Position numbers and translations under genes: made by a program. 64,000 nucleotides of DNA from Acidimicrobiaceae bacterium (GTDB lineage: Bacteria; Actinomycetota; Acidimicrobiia; Acidimicrobiales; Ilumatobacteraceae), in the NCBI GenBank assembly GCA_947446815.1, contig CANFGT010000010.1:21559-85558 (forward strand), written 5' to 3'. Below, in pieces: positions 17,675-26,946 of the stretch. The notes beneath the pieces were generated by a model that searched no databases, was not told where the DNA came from, and saw only the letters and a program-made list of their open reading frames with translations. The first letter of the stretch is position 1. Every line of letters begins with the position of its first letter.

Positions 17675-18613
17675 ATGGTTGACCGAGTGCCCTACGACGA
17701 ATTCAGCATGTTCCATGAGAATGCTGCCGAATATGGCATCCCCTATGTCGGGCCACCCACCGTTAGTCGCGAGACCATTCCCATGGGCGATGGCCGCAAC
17801 ATGTCAGCACTCAAGTGGGGCACGGCCGAACCACAACTTGTGTTCATCCATGGTGGTGCACAGAACGCACACACGTGGGACACCGTGGCACTCGCGCTCA
17901 ACATGCCTGTGTTGTGCATCGATCTTCCGGGCCATGGACATTCAGATTCCGCCGCACCATTCGACCCCGCAGCTGCACCACTGCAACAAAACGCCGCCGA
18001 CGTTGCACGCGTGATCTCCGCACTCGCACCCAATGCAACTGCTGTCATCGGCATGTCGCTCGGCGGTCTCACCACCATCGCACTCGCTCGTGATTACCCG
18101 CAGTTGGTGCGCAAGATGGTGTTGGTCGACATCACACCGGGCGTGAATCAAGACAAGACAAAACAGATCACTGACTTTGTGAATGGCCCTGCCACGTTCC
18201 CTTCCTTTGAAGATCTGTTGAAGCGAACCATCGAATTCAACCCCACACGCACCGTGGAGAGTTTGCGCCGCGGCATTTTGCACAACGCATTACAAGTAGA
18301 AGACGGCTCATGGGTGTGGCGCTATCGCCGTGAGGGTGCTCCCCCATTGCCAGAAATGAAGTCCGCTGTCAACGAAGGCGAGAAGAAGCCATCCACAGCT
18401 GTGTTGTGGGATGCGATTCAGCATTACGGCAAGCCACTCATGTTTGTGCGCGGCATGCGCAAGCAAAGTGTTGTTTCCGAGGAGGACGAAGCAGAACTTC
18501 GCAAGCGTGCATCATCGGTGCGCGTGGAGCATGTGCAAGAGGCAGGTCACAGTGTGCAAGGCGATACGCCATTAGAACTCGCTGCGTTGATTCAGGATTT
18601 CATCAAGAACTGA
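17675..18613 (+). CDS. Alpha/beta hydrolase
   Basis: A soluble alpha/beta-hydrolase of 312 residues, likely a cytosolic esterase-like or C-C bond hydrolase. Oxyanion loop FIHGGAQNAHTWD, nucleophile elbow VIGMSLGGLTT (Ser in GMSLG) and the catalytic histidine in EAGHSVQGDTP are all present. The usual acid strand reads FVRGMRKQSVVSEEDE, as in an actinobacterial subgroup where this loop differs from the textbook pattern. No signal peptide. The gene is probably leaderless. It runs head-on into the 417-residue hydrolase-like lipoprotein gene, overlapping its 3' end by 22 bases. The substrate is unknown. Confidence 0.88.
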   Translation: MVDRVPYDEFSMFHENAAEYGIPYVGPPTVSRETIPMGDGRNMSALKWGTAEPQLVFIHGGAQNAHTWDTVALALNMPVLCIDLPGHGHSDSAAPFDPAAAPLQQNAADVARVISALAPNATAVIGMSLGGLTTIALARDYPQLVRKMVLVDITPGVNQDKTKQITDFVNGPATFPSFEDLLKRTIEFNPTRTVESLRRGILHNALQVEDGSWVWRYRREGAPPLPEMKSAVNEGEKKPSTAVLWDAIQHYGKPLMFVRGMRKQSVVSEEDEAELRKRASSVRVEHVQEAGHSVQGDTPLELAALIQDFIKN

Positions 18614-19842
18614 AGAGCTTGCGCTGTGATGGCGCGATCAATACCCACCACTAAATGACGGTTCGCATATACGGACTGATATGTCCAACCCATGCGCTTG
18701 GCCATGCCACGTGCAGCAAACGTGGGAACCATCTGGTCGCCTCGAGCGATCGTGACCAACACGTCACTATTGAACGCTGACTTCTTTGCATTGATCTCGC
18801 CCACGGTCAACGTCGACTCCGGCAGGTCTTTGCAGAATCCATACACCGTTGCTTCAGCACCAATATGTATCAATCGTGTTTTCTTAGCCATGTTTGCTGC
18901 AAACATCTGTGCGATTCGCGCAGAGGCTTTCCTGCTCACATCAGCACAGGGCGCATACGCCGAAGCAACTGTGGGTGCGGCACCACCTAAACCAAGAAGT
19001 TGTTGGGAATCTCCCTCTGCAGCCGAGGCAATCGCAACAAACAATTCCTGTGGCACTCCAGAGGCCAAGGCTGCAGTACCCGCACGAGCAATCGTGTCGT
19101 AGTTCGCACCGCCAGCGATACGCCCCACACGTAATGCTGTTTTGAACTTGTTTAATTCTTTCGCCACGTTTGCATTCATCGGACACGAGATATGCGATGC
19201 ACACCAATGCATGGCTTCCACCACGGCAGTTTCCGAGGAATCAATCTGCTTCTGCGCCAACATCGTCTGCGATACGCCAGGGTCAGATGGCGAGTCCAAC
19301 ACCATGGTCGACACAATGTTTGGGTTCAACATTTTCAGTACGGCACCAGTTGTCGCGCCTGATCCCCATGCAAGAACAGAAACGGTGCGTACATTCAGTT
19401 CACGACGCACAGCATTCACATCATCGGATGATGCCAACGTGGACACCAAGTGTTCAGACCCCACTGGCATCGGTGAATCCACTGAACCGCGCGGTGCTAT
19501 GCCAATCAAATTCAGCGTCTGCACTTCTGCGCCCAAAGTCAGCGGTGCACGCTCCACTAGAACTCGTGCGGAATCTCCGTAGCGGCGATCGGGCAGCAGG
19601 AAAACTGTCTTCTTCACATCACCTGACGTACTGACGCGGCGAAACACACCTAGCGAGAGCTTCGGGCCATTGGGATCTGCATAATCGACGGGAACCTCTA
19701 CCTTGGCGCACTCAATCACACCACAGGGTGTCCACTGCAGTGCAGGCCTCGCCGTGGTGGGGGTGATTGATTGCGTATCTGTCGCGCAAGAACTAACAAC
19801 AGCAGTGGCGCACAGCACCATTGCCAGAAGCCGGCGCGGCAT
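18592..19842 (-). CDS. TAP-family hydrolase-like lipoprotein, probably inactive
   Basis: A 416-residue exported protein related to tripeptidyl-aminopeptidase-like S33 hydrolases. An N-terminal lipoprotein signal (MPRRLLAMVLCATAVVSSCA) puts it on the outer face of the membrane. The opening LQWTPCGVIECAKVEVPVDY is typical of the family, but both active-site landmarks are missing. The GGPG oxyanion loop is replaced by LLPDRRYGDSA, and the nucleophile elbow reads LAWGSGATT, with glycine where serine should be (near residue 160). The acid (GDQMVP) and a histidine (NRHLVVG) remain. The intact relative at 26947-28848 shows what is lost. A binding or scaffolding role is more likely than catalysis. 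ATG 19842 is preferred over GTG 19845. Confidence 0.8.
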   Translation of the reverse strand: MPRRLLAMVLCATAVVSSCATDTQSITPTTARPALQWTPCGVIECAKVEVPVDYADPNGPKLSLGVFRRVSTSGDVKKTVFLLPDRRYGDSARVLVERAPLTLGAEVQTLNLIGIAPRGSVDSPMPVGSEHLVSTLASSDDVNAVRRELNVRTVSVLAWGSGATTGAVLKMLNPNIVSTMVLDSPSDPGVSQTMLAQKQIDSSETAVVEAMHWCASHISCPMNANVAKELNKFKTALRVGRIAGGANYDTIARAGTAALASGVPQELFVAIASAAEGDSQQLLGLGGAAPTVASAYAPCADVSRKASARIAQMFAANMAKKTRLIHIGAEATVYGFCKDLPESTLTVGEINAKKSAFNSDVLVTIARGDQMVPTFAARGMAKRMGWTYQSVYANRHLVVGIDRAITAQALQFLMKS

Positions 19843-19848
19843 CACGAC

Positions 19849-22800
19849 TTACCGTCGAGTGGATGTACGAAGAGCGACCACAACAGTATTTGACACTACT
19901 TGTGCGCCACCATAAGAGATCGAAGCATGGAAACTTTGCGTCTTTGCTGTACTGGCCGAAACTAGGAAAGTGGTCTTAGCGCCGCGCGCAATCAGTTTTC
20001 CATTACGGAAAATTTTGACTATCGCTTTCTTCGGTGCCACCACGACCACTCGGTATTTCTTGCCCACTTTGGTGACTGACTTCATCTTGAATCCGGCCAA
20101 TGGACCATCAAGATAGGTGAAGTTTGCTGACGAATTATCTGCTGCCTCAGCTGCACCGGGCAGTGCGCCCGCATCTGCATCCCAACCCAACGAACCAGCA
20201 CCTGCCGTTTGCGACTGATACAAGAAGGTATTGGCAGTAGCCGATGTCAGACCACTGACAATACCAACGGATGCATCAGTACTGAGTCGAGTGCCTACCT
20301 GTGCTGGTGTGAGGTAGTTGGCGTTGCCCAACATAATTGCTGCAACGCCGGCTACATGTGGCGATGCCATCGACGTGCCCGACATCTGCGCAGTTGCTGT
20401 TGCGCTGGCGATGCCGGCCGAGATGATGGATGATCCTGGAGCGAAAATATCAACACAGGCACCAAAGTTTGAGTAGTACGCACGGGAGTCGTCTGACGCG
20501 GTCGCACCAACTGTGATGGCGCTTGGCGCGCTTGCAGGGGACTTTGTACATGCATCAGTGGATTCATTACCTGCGGCGACCACCATGGTGATGCCATCGG
20601 CCACTGCACGTTCCACGGCATCGTTTGTTGCGAAGTCGTACACACCGCCAAGGCTCATGTTGGCTACCGCGGGTTGGCCAGCGACGTGGTTGTTAATCAT
20701 CCAGTTAATGCCGGCGACAACGCCCGAAGTGGAACCGCTACCGGCGCAATCGAGAACACGCACCGGAATGATGGTGGCCTGATTAGCGAAACCAAATGTT
20801 GCACCAGCGATTGTGCCTGCAACATGTGTGCCGTGCCCATGACAGTCGGTTGTTCCGCGGCCATCGTTCACTCCCGAGTAACCGGCCGCAACGCGTCCAG
20901 CAAATTCAGTGTTTGCTGCATACACGCCAGTGTCGATGACATAGACGCTCACGCCCAGGCCTGTACCTGCACGTGCGATTTGGCCATCAAGCGGCAACGA
21001 ACGCTGATCAACACGGTCCAGACCCCATGACCGTGCAACTGCAATAGGAACATTGACTGCGATTGGTGTCACTGAGTTGCTGGCAACTGACGCAACACTG
21101 GTACCAACACTGTTTGTTGCCTTCACCGTGAATACGTATGCCGTGCCGTTTTGCAAATTCGAAGCCACACAGGACAACGAGGCAGTTGCAGTAATAACAA
21201 CTGCACATGTTCCACCTGCGGGGCTAGAGGTCACGGTGTACGACACAATTGGTGCACCACCATCGTTGACCGGAGCCGACCAACGAACTGATGCACGCGC
21301 ATCACCAGCAATGGCTGTCACTGATGTTGGAGCATCGGGTGCAATAGGAACTGCACGTGGAGTAACAGTTGCAGTACCAGAAGGAGCAGATGATCCGAAC
21401 GAGTTCACGGCACGAATACGTATGTACGTGAGCACATTGGGAGACATGTTCAGAAGAGTTGCTGATGTTGCCGTTGAAATACCATCGGCATAGATCAACC
21501 AGGTGCTTCCGGCATTCACGCTGTATTCAACGATGTAATCAGTAATGGCCGTTGAAGGAGTGCGCGCACCCGACCACACAACATTCACTGTGGTGTAGTT
21601 AGCGGTTGCTGTCACCGCTGATGGCGGAATAGGAACGCCCGTTGCCGCAATCGTGAGAGTGACAGTGTTTGAATTGGTTCCAAGGCCAACACTGTTGCGC
21701 GCCACGACGCGGAAGTTGTTGGAAACACCAGCAACAAGGCCATCAATGCGAGCCGAGCGAAGCGTGCTGGCAACTGTTGCAGCAAGAGCCCAAGTCACAC
21801 CGTTGTCAGTGCTGCGCCACACTTCGTAACCCGTAATGACTGACCCACCATTGGCAAGAGGCGTACCCCACGAGAGATACGCCGAGGTACCAGAGATGAA
21901 TCCACTAAATGCCGTTGGTTCCGAAGGACCCGTCATGGCGACTGGTGTCGCGGTGAAAGCCGCAGAGGCCGTTCCAACACCCACTGCATTGACCGCAAGA
22001 ACACGGAACTGGTGAACTGTGCCGCCCTGCAAACTAGAAAGTGCGGTGCTACGAGCAGTTGATCCAAGCTGTGCACTGCGCGTCCACGTGGCACCATTAT
22101 TTGTCGAGTATTCAACGTAATAACCAGTAATAGCTGAACCACCGTTGTTGGCTGGTGTTCCCCAGTACACACTTGCCGCGTTGTAGTTCACATTCACAGT
22201 GACATTGAGCGGGGCCGATGGAGCAGATGGAGCAATCGGAGTAAGAGCGATTGTCGCATCCGCACTTGTTCCATACGCATTGACAGCACGAACTCGGAAC
22301 GTGTGTTGCACGCCGCCGACAAGTCCAGTGAAAGTTGTGCTGGTCGTAGTGATTCGCTTTGAACCAACGAAGTTTGTGCCATCGGTGGTGTAGTCGATGA
22401 CGTATGCAGAAATTGCACCTCCACCATTATCAAGTGGTGCCAGCCAAGACAATGTTGCACCTTGCAGCGACACAGTTCCGGCAATACTGCGCACAACAGT
22501 TGGCGCACTGTTTGCGGTCGGTGTTGCTTCAGCGATATTGCTCGCAGCTCCAGTACCTGCAGAGTTCACGGCTCGTACACGGAATTGGTACGTGGTGTTT
22601 CCAAGTAGGCCCGTGATGGTCGCACTCGTGAGCGCGGTATAAGTGTCTGCCTTTACAGCCCACGTTGCGCCGGAATTTGTTGAGGCTTCAATGACGTAGT
22701 CAGAGATTGTGTTACCGCCATTACTGAGTGGTGCAGACCAGGACAACGCCACTTGATAACGACCTGCGATTGCAGTGAGAGATCGCGGCGCATCGGCCAC

Positions 22801-24468
22801 ACCCTTCAGCACGGGAGTGGAAGTCGTGCTGACCGAGTTTCCACTTCGACCAACTCCGTTTATGGCTGCGACGCGGAATTGGTACACGACCCCATTGCTC
22901 AGACCAGTCACAGTTGCTGAAGTTGCAGGTGATGCTGTGTGTGGGAACGAAATCCACGTTGTTGGAGTCGTGCCGTTGGAAAGAGTTGAGTATTCGATGG
23001 CGTAATTCGTGATTGCGCTTCCACCGTTAAACGCTGGCGCCATCCATGTCAGACGGACCGACTGGTCATAACCGACTCCGATAAGACCGGTTGGTTCTGA
23101 TGAGATTGTGTTCGGCGCAGGGGCAAAACTTGCGGAATACACAATGCGGTTTGGTGTCCCCGTCCCTGGATCAAGGATGGTGCTGCGAGTGGCTGCATTG
23201 TTGATGGCCGCTGCAGTTGTTGCAGGAGTTGAAGTGGGGTTCTGTTGCAGATACAACGCAGCAACACCAGCAACATGAGGTGAAGCCATTGATGTGCCCG
23301 ACATCGTTGCTGTTGCGGTAGTTGAGCTAATTCCAGCAGAAGTGATAGACGAACCTGGCGCAAAAAGGTCGACGCATGTTCCCCAGTTGGAAAATGATGC
23401 GCGCACATCGGAAGACGTCGTAGCCGCAACCGTTAGAGCACTTGTTGCACTAGATGGTGAAGACAAACAAGCATCAGCATTCGAGTTGCCCGCTGCCACA
23501 ACGACAGAAATTCCGTCGGCCACTGCACGATCTACTGCACTGTTCAAGCTGGTGCTGAGACTGCCACCAATACTCATGTTCGCAACTGCAGGGACACCTG
23601 CAGTGTGGTTACCGATCATCCAATCAATGCCGGCGACAACGCCAGACACAGTGCCGGAACCAGAACAGTCCAACACGCGAACAGGAACGAGAGTCGCGTC
23701 TTTTGCCACGCCGTATGTGGTGCCTGCGATGGTGCCAGAAACGTGCGTGCCGTGACCAGCACAGTCGGTGGTGCCATTGCCGTCAGAAACTGCAGTGAAA
23801 CCAGGCAATACACGGCCGGTGAATTCAGTATGTGTAGACAAGATGCCGGTGTCGACGACGTATGCAGTCACTCCGCGGCCTGTGGACGTGAAGTTGTACT
23901 TCGCATCTAGAGCTGAATTGCGCTGATCGATTCGGTCGAGACCCCACGGTGCATTTGATTGCGGCGAAGTGACGGTGGTATCACCAACAACAACCGTGTC
24001 AGGCTCGATACCAACGACATTTGGGTTACCGTGCAAGTCTGCAAGATCATCCGCGGAAAGGTCTGCAACAAAACCATCTATCGCATGGGTGAAATATGCG
24101 CGCACGCCCACGCTGAGTGTGCTTGCTGCGATTCCGACAGAAGCGTTAGATGCAAAACGAACGATGTATCGACCAGGAACTCGATCGCCAGCTTTTGCAT
24201 TCGCAGGAACAGTGAGACCCGCAACGATTGCAGTTGATTGGTCATTGACGCTGATCTGACGATCGCGTTCCACAATGCGAATGGATGGGTCTGACGCAAT
24301 TACATCGAGTTCTGACTGTGTGAGGTGTTGCACCTCGACGGTGCCGTCTTGGTGAACAACGACATAGTCGGCACCAGATTCAGCAAGTACTGCACTGGGT
24401 AGAACTAATGCACCTGAAAGCACCAGTGCCCCAGCGATAAAGGAGCGTGCCCACAGGGAAAATCTCAC
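19849..24468 (-). CDS. Secreted double-subtilase with seven fibronectin III domains
   Basis: A 1539-residue exported serine protease. Order: signal peptide (about 1-29), I9-type propeptide (about 40-155, [10 protein letters not shown]...[10 protein letters not shown]), first S8 domain with Asp in AYVVDTGIL, His in [10 protein letters not shown] and Ser in [12 protein letters not shown], then seven FN3 repeats (each with a WxxPxxNGG and QFRVxAVN-like core), a second complete S8 domain ([31 protein letters not shown]) and a beta-rich C-terminal tail. Both catalytic triads are intact. No LPxTG or membrane anchor is seen, so it is likely released or loosely bound outside the cell, digesting proteins as a nutrient. 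The GTG start follows TAGTCT by six bases. Two active S8 domains bracketing an FN3 array is an unusual layout. Confidence 0.93.
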   Translation of the reverse strand: MRFSLWARSFIAGALVLSGALVLPSAVLAESGADYVVVHQDGTVEVQHLTQSELDVIASDPSIRIVERDRQISVNDQSTAIVAGLTVPANAKAGDRVPGRYIVRFASNASVGIAASTLSVGVRAYFTHAIDGFVADLSADDLADLHGNPNVVGIEPDTVVVGDTTVTSPQSNAPWGLDRIDQRNSALDAKYNFTSTGRGVTAYVVDTGILSTHTEFTGRVLPGFTAVSDGNGTTDCAGHGTHVSGTIAGTTYGVAKDATLVPVRVLDCSGSGTVSGVVAGIDWMIGNHTAGVPAVANMSIGGSLSTSLNSAVDRAVADGISVVVAAGNSNADACLSSPSSATSALTVAATTSSDVRASFSNWGTCVDLFAPGSSITSAGISSTTATATMSGTSMASPHVAGVAALYLQQNPTSTPATTAAAINNAATRSTILDPGTGTPNRIVYSASFAPAPNTISSEPTGLIGVGYDQSVRLTWMAPAFNGGSAITNYAIEYSTLSNGTTPTTWISFPHTASPATSATVTGLSNGVVYQFRVAAINGVGRSGNSVSTTSTPVLKGVADAPRSLTAIAGRYQVALSWSAPLSNGGNTISDYVIEASTNSGATWAVKADTYTALTSATITGLLGNTTYQFRVRAVNSAGTGAASNIAEATPTANSAPTVVRSIAGTVSLQGATLSWLAPLDNGGGAISAYVIDYTTDGTNFVGSKRITTTSTTFTGLVGGVQHTFRVRAVNAYGTSADATIALTPIAPSAPSAPLNVTVNVNYNAASVYWGTPANNGGSAITGYYVEYSTNNGATWTRSAQLGSTARSTALSSLQGGTVHQFRVLAVNAVGVGTASAAFTATPVAMTGPSEPTAFSGFISGTSAYLSWGTPLANGGSVITGYEVWRSTDNGVTWALAATVASTLRSARIDGLVAGVSNNFRVVARNSVGLGTNSNTVTLTIAATGVPIPPSAVTATANYTTVNVVWSGARTPSTAITDYIVEYSVNAGSTWLIYADGISTATSATLLNMSPNVLTYIRIRAVNSFGSSAPSGTATVTPRAVPIAPDAPTSVTAIAGDARASVRWSAPVNDGGAPIVSYTVTSSPAGGTCAVVITATASLSCVASNLQNGTAYVFTVKATNSVGTSVASVASNSVTPIAVNVPIAVARSWGLDRVDQRSLPLDGQIARAGTGLGVSVYVIDTGVYAANTEFAGRVAAGYSGVNDGRGTTDCHGHGTHVAGTIAGATFGFANQATIIPVRVLDCAGSGSTSGVVAGINWMINNHVAGQPAVANMSLGGVYDFATNDAVERAVADGITMVVAAGNESTDACTKSPASAPSAITVGATASDDSRAYYSNFGACVDIFAPGSSIISAGIASATATAQMSGTSMASPHVAGVAAIMLGNANYLTPAQVGTRLSTDASVGIVSGLTSATANTFLYQSQTAGAGSLGWDADAGALPGAAEAADNSSANFTYLDGPLAGFKMKSVTKVGKKYRVVVVAPKKAIVKIFRNGKLIARGAKTTFLVSASTAKTQSFHASISYGGAQVVSNTVVVALRTSTRR

Positions 24469-24474
24469 CCCCTG

Positions 24475-24480
24475 AGACTA
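24475..24480 (-). promoter_or_regulatory. Leaderless -10 box (TAGTCT) for the double-subtilase
   Basis: On the minus strand TAGTCT is six bases before the GTG start at 24468. The same hexamer and spacing are found at the folP-like gene. Confidence 0.5.
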
Positions 24481-24508
24481 CGGCATACAGGTATTGGGGT
24501 ACCAGGGC

Positions 24509-25204
24509 CTATCGGGCGAAAATGGCGACCAAAATGGGCGTAATCACGAGTCCAGGCAATAAAGAGCCCAGTTTGATCTTCTTGATCTCCAGCAAATTGA
24601 GGCCAATGGCCAACACGCTAAAACCGCCAGCAGCAAACATTTCCGTGCGCATGCGATCGGTGAGAAGAGAATCAAGACCCGTGCCACCAAGTGTGAGCAG
24701 ACCCTGCACGATGAACACACTGATAGCGCTGAACGCAGCACCGATGCCGTATGCAGCAACGAAGATGATCGACATGAACCCATCGAGTGTTCCTTTGATC
24801 ATGTACAGCTGCGGTGTTTTCCCACTTGCATCTTCGATGGCACCAAGAATCGTCATTGGGCCGATACAGAACAACAACGTTGCAGTCACAAAACCTTGAA
24901 CGAATGTGCTCTCGTCTCCCCCGCTCTTGGCGAAACGATTCTTGAGAAATGCGCCAACCGATTCGAGACGTTCTTCGATCTTGAGAAGTTCACCGATGAT
25001 GGCGCCAATAACCATTCCCACTAAAGGGAAAACCAAGTTGTGTGTGTCCATCACATTGCTGATGCCCATCACCAACGTTGCAAGACCAATGACTTGCACC
25101 ACGATGGTGCGGATGTTCTCTGGGATGCGATGGCCAATGAAGTAGCCAACGCTGCCGCCAACAAGCACTGTTGCAGTGTTGATGAGAGTTCCTAAGCCAC
25201 GCAC
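24509..25204 (-). CDS. DUF554 family membrane protein
   Basis: A 231-residue integral membrane protein of the DUF554 (YdfK-like) family, function unknown, possibly a small-molecule channel or transporter. It has about six hydrophobic segments: the N-terminus TLINTATVLVGGSVGYFIG, then VQVIGLATLVMG, FPLVGMVIGAIIGEL, TATLLFCIGPMTILGAI, FMSIIFVAAYGIGAAFS and a C-terminal LPGLVITPILVAIFA. The CIGPMTILGAIED motif and the Gly-rich helices are characteristic. The GTG start is seven bases after a TAGCGT element. It diverges from galM with only 46 bases between starts. Confidence 0.88.
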   Translation of the reverse strand: MRGLGTLINTATVLVGGSVGYFIGHRIPENIRTIVVQVIGLATLVMGISNVMDTHNLVFPLVGMVIGAIIGELLKIEERLESVGAFLKNRFAKSGGDESTFVQGFVTATLLFCIGPMTILGAIEDASGKTPQLYMIKGTLDGFMSIIFVAAYGIGAAFSAISVFIVQGLLTLGGTGLDSLLTDRMRTEMFAAGGFSVLAIGLNLLEIKKIKLGSLLPGLVITPILVAIFAR

Positions 25205-25211
25205 GATTTCT

Positions 25212-25217
25212 ACGCTA
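25212..25217 (-). promoter_or_regulatory. Leaderless -10 box (TAGCGT) for the DUF554 gene
   Basis: Minus-strand TAGCGT, seven bases before the GTG start. Confidence 0.4.
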
Positions 25218-25237
25218 CCGACTCACATCGGACTGGC

Positions 25238-25243
25238 TATCGT
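25238..25243 (+). promoter_or_regulatory. Leaderless -10 box (TATCGT) for galM
   Basis: TATCGT is seven bases before the GTG at 25251; together with the opposite TAGCGT it forms a compact divergent promoter. Confidence 0.4.
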
Positions 25244-25250
25244 CAATGTC

Positions 25251-26018
25251 GTGTCAATCACCCATCTTGCAAACAATGGCCTCACCGTTGATATTGATGC
25301 AGATGACGGCGCACGCATCACCTCGTTCATCGTTGATAATGCTGAGTTTTTGAGGCCTCGGGTGGCGAACACTTTTGAGTGGGGTTTGTATGCAATGGTC
25401 CCCTATGCCGGGCGCGTACGAGATGCCACATTCGCATTCAACGGAACCACGCATGACCTACCCGCAGTGACCAATAGGCATGCATTGCATGGCACGGTGA
25501 TGCATGCCGCCTGGACACGCACACGTTTCGGCGATTCATCGGCTGTATTTGAGACGTCTCTGGGGAAAGATTGGCCATTCCGTGGAGATTGCACACACGC
25601 GATTTCGCTTTTACAGGATCGTCTTCGCTGCGAACTCTCCATTACCGCCCATGAAGATATGCCCGTGCAATTAGGATGGCATCCGTGGTTTCGCCAAGGC
25701 GTTGCGCACACAGATTTCAATGCGATGTTGCAGCGAGACAGTGATGGAATCACAACCTCTGAACGTGTAACGCCGGCGACACAAAACATTGATGATTGTT
25801 TCCTTGAGCCGAATTCGTGGCCACGTGTTGTTGTTGGTACTACAACGCTGGAGATTGCCAGCGATTGCCCATTTTGGGTTCGCTATGACGCGCCATCGGG
25901 CGATGTGTGTATTGAGCCACAGTCAGGCCCACCTAATGGCATAAACGATGCACCGCTAGTTCTCAAGGCCGGCGAAACATTCAGTCGTTGGATGGAACTT
26001 CGCGTCGTGATGGACTAG
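25251..26018 (+). CDS. galM: Aldose 1-epimerase-like protein
   Basis: A 255-residue protein of the galactose mutarotase fold, which interconverts alpha and beta anomers of aldoses. Seen: ARITSFIVDNAEFLRP at the N-terminal sugar-binding sheet, MVPYAGRVRDATF (the family's PxxGRI-like site), NRHALHGTVMHAAW with the catalytic histidine region, QLGWHPWFR with the second His, and FWVRYDAPSGDVCIEPQSGP with the glutamate base near the end. I prefer the GTG at 25251 because an upstream start would overlap the divergent DUF554 gene. It may serve the galactose genes at 32.4-39.3 kb, but it is not linked to them. Its TAG stop shares a CTAG with the stop of the convergent gene. Confidence 0.8.
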   Translation: MSITHLANNGLTVDIDADDGARITSFIVDNAEFLRPRVANTFEWGLYAMVPYAGRVRDATFAFNGTTHDLPAVTNRHALHGTVMHAAWTRTRFGDSSAVFETSLGKDWPFRGDCTHAISLLQDRLRCELSITAHEDMPVQLGWHPWFRQGVAHTDFNAMLQRDSDGITTSERVTPATQNIDDCFLEPNSWPRVVVGTTTLEIASDCPFWVRYDAPSGDVCIEPQSGPPNGINDAPLVLKAGETFSRWMELRVVMD

Positions 26019-26890
26019 TTATCCCATTTCGCACGCATACGGCGTAATGCCTGCGTGCGAATGTCGTTCCACGTACCGCCAACAATGTTGCGCACCGTGC
26101 CCAATGACGGAACTTTTTCAGAATGATTGACGGTTGCGCGCCACTGATCAAACTGATGGCTTGCGCCACGGAATGTTGTGTCGCTCAAAAATCTCTCGAC
26201 GTAGTTCAGTAAATCGTCGTGGGTCCATGTGCGCTCGTAATTGCTGCGCAATGGTTCTCCACTTGTCACGCCTACTTCGTTACATGCAGCAGTCCATGAA
26301 CCAAACAATTGAACGATGCGCGCAACGCTCGGACCTTTCACACGACCTTCACGAAGAAGTGCGGTGTAATTCTGATGGCTCAGCGGCTTTGCCATGAGAC
26401 TGGAAGCGAGCAATGCAGCACGTGCGCGATCGCGCGACGCCATTACTGCTTCACTCTCTACTCGCTCTGTTGGTTCGGTCAACTCATCATTTCCAAGAAT
26501 CAACCAATCAACCGGACGTGCAGCTGCAGTGATGTCAGGCAAGGGTGCATTTAATGCATTCGCAATTTCTTCAAGCGTGACACCAGGGCGGTCGCGCAAG
26601 TAACGAGCGATCTGCAATGTGAGTTCGCTACGACGTTCAGCTTTCGTTGGGCCACGGCGCGCACGAGTGCGCACTGGTTGTGGCACAGGGTGTGCTTCCC
26701 CGGTGTAAGCCGGCGATGCCTGCATCACCACAGCATTGGACGATGGCCCGCCTGCAAAACGCACCACGAACTCACCCAATGTGCGTACGTGTTCACGCTG
26801 CACGGTGTTGTCGGGCGCCACGAGGCCCAACTGCTGTAGGACCCATGCCGTGGATTCAGGCAATTGCGAGACGGGAAGCTGTTCGGTCAC
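26015..26890 (-). CDS. DNA-binding protein with homing-endonuclease-associated repeats
   Basis: A protein of about 291 residues, probably a DNA-binding regulator. Residues about 85-135 look like a winged helix (ERRSELTLQIARYLRDRPG, VTLEEIANALN). The C-terminal half carries two homing-endonuclease-associated (HNHa-type) repeats: YTALLREGRVKGPSVARIV then LFGSWTAACNEVGV, and a more divergent KVPSLGTVRNIVGGTWNDI. Such repeats normally sit beside HNH nucleases, but no HNH motif is present, so this is likely a repurposed DNA-reading module. The start is unclear: GTG 26890 fits a leaderless TACGGT element, and a TTG lies at 26896. The target is unknown. Confidence 0.65.
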   Translation of the reverse strand: MTEQLPVSQLPESTAWVLQQLGLVAPDNTVQREHVRTLGEFVVRFAGGPSSNAVVMQASPAYTGEAHPVPQPVRTRARRGPTKAERRSELTLQIARYLRDRPGVTLEEIANALNAPLPDITAAARPVDWLILGNDELTEPTERVESEAVMASRDRARAALLASSLMAKPLSHQNYTALLREGRVKGPSVARIVQLFGSWTAACNEVGVTSGEPLRSNYERTWTHDDLLNYVERFLSDTTFRGASHQFDQWRATVNHSEKVPSLGTVRNIVGGTWNDIRTQALRRMRAKWDN

Positions 26891-26946
26891 AGCCAAAGAC
26901 CGTACCCGCTATTACCTGAATACCCAGTTAACGAAAGCGAAACCCG

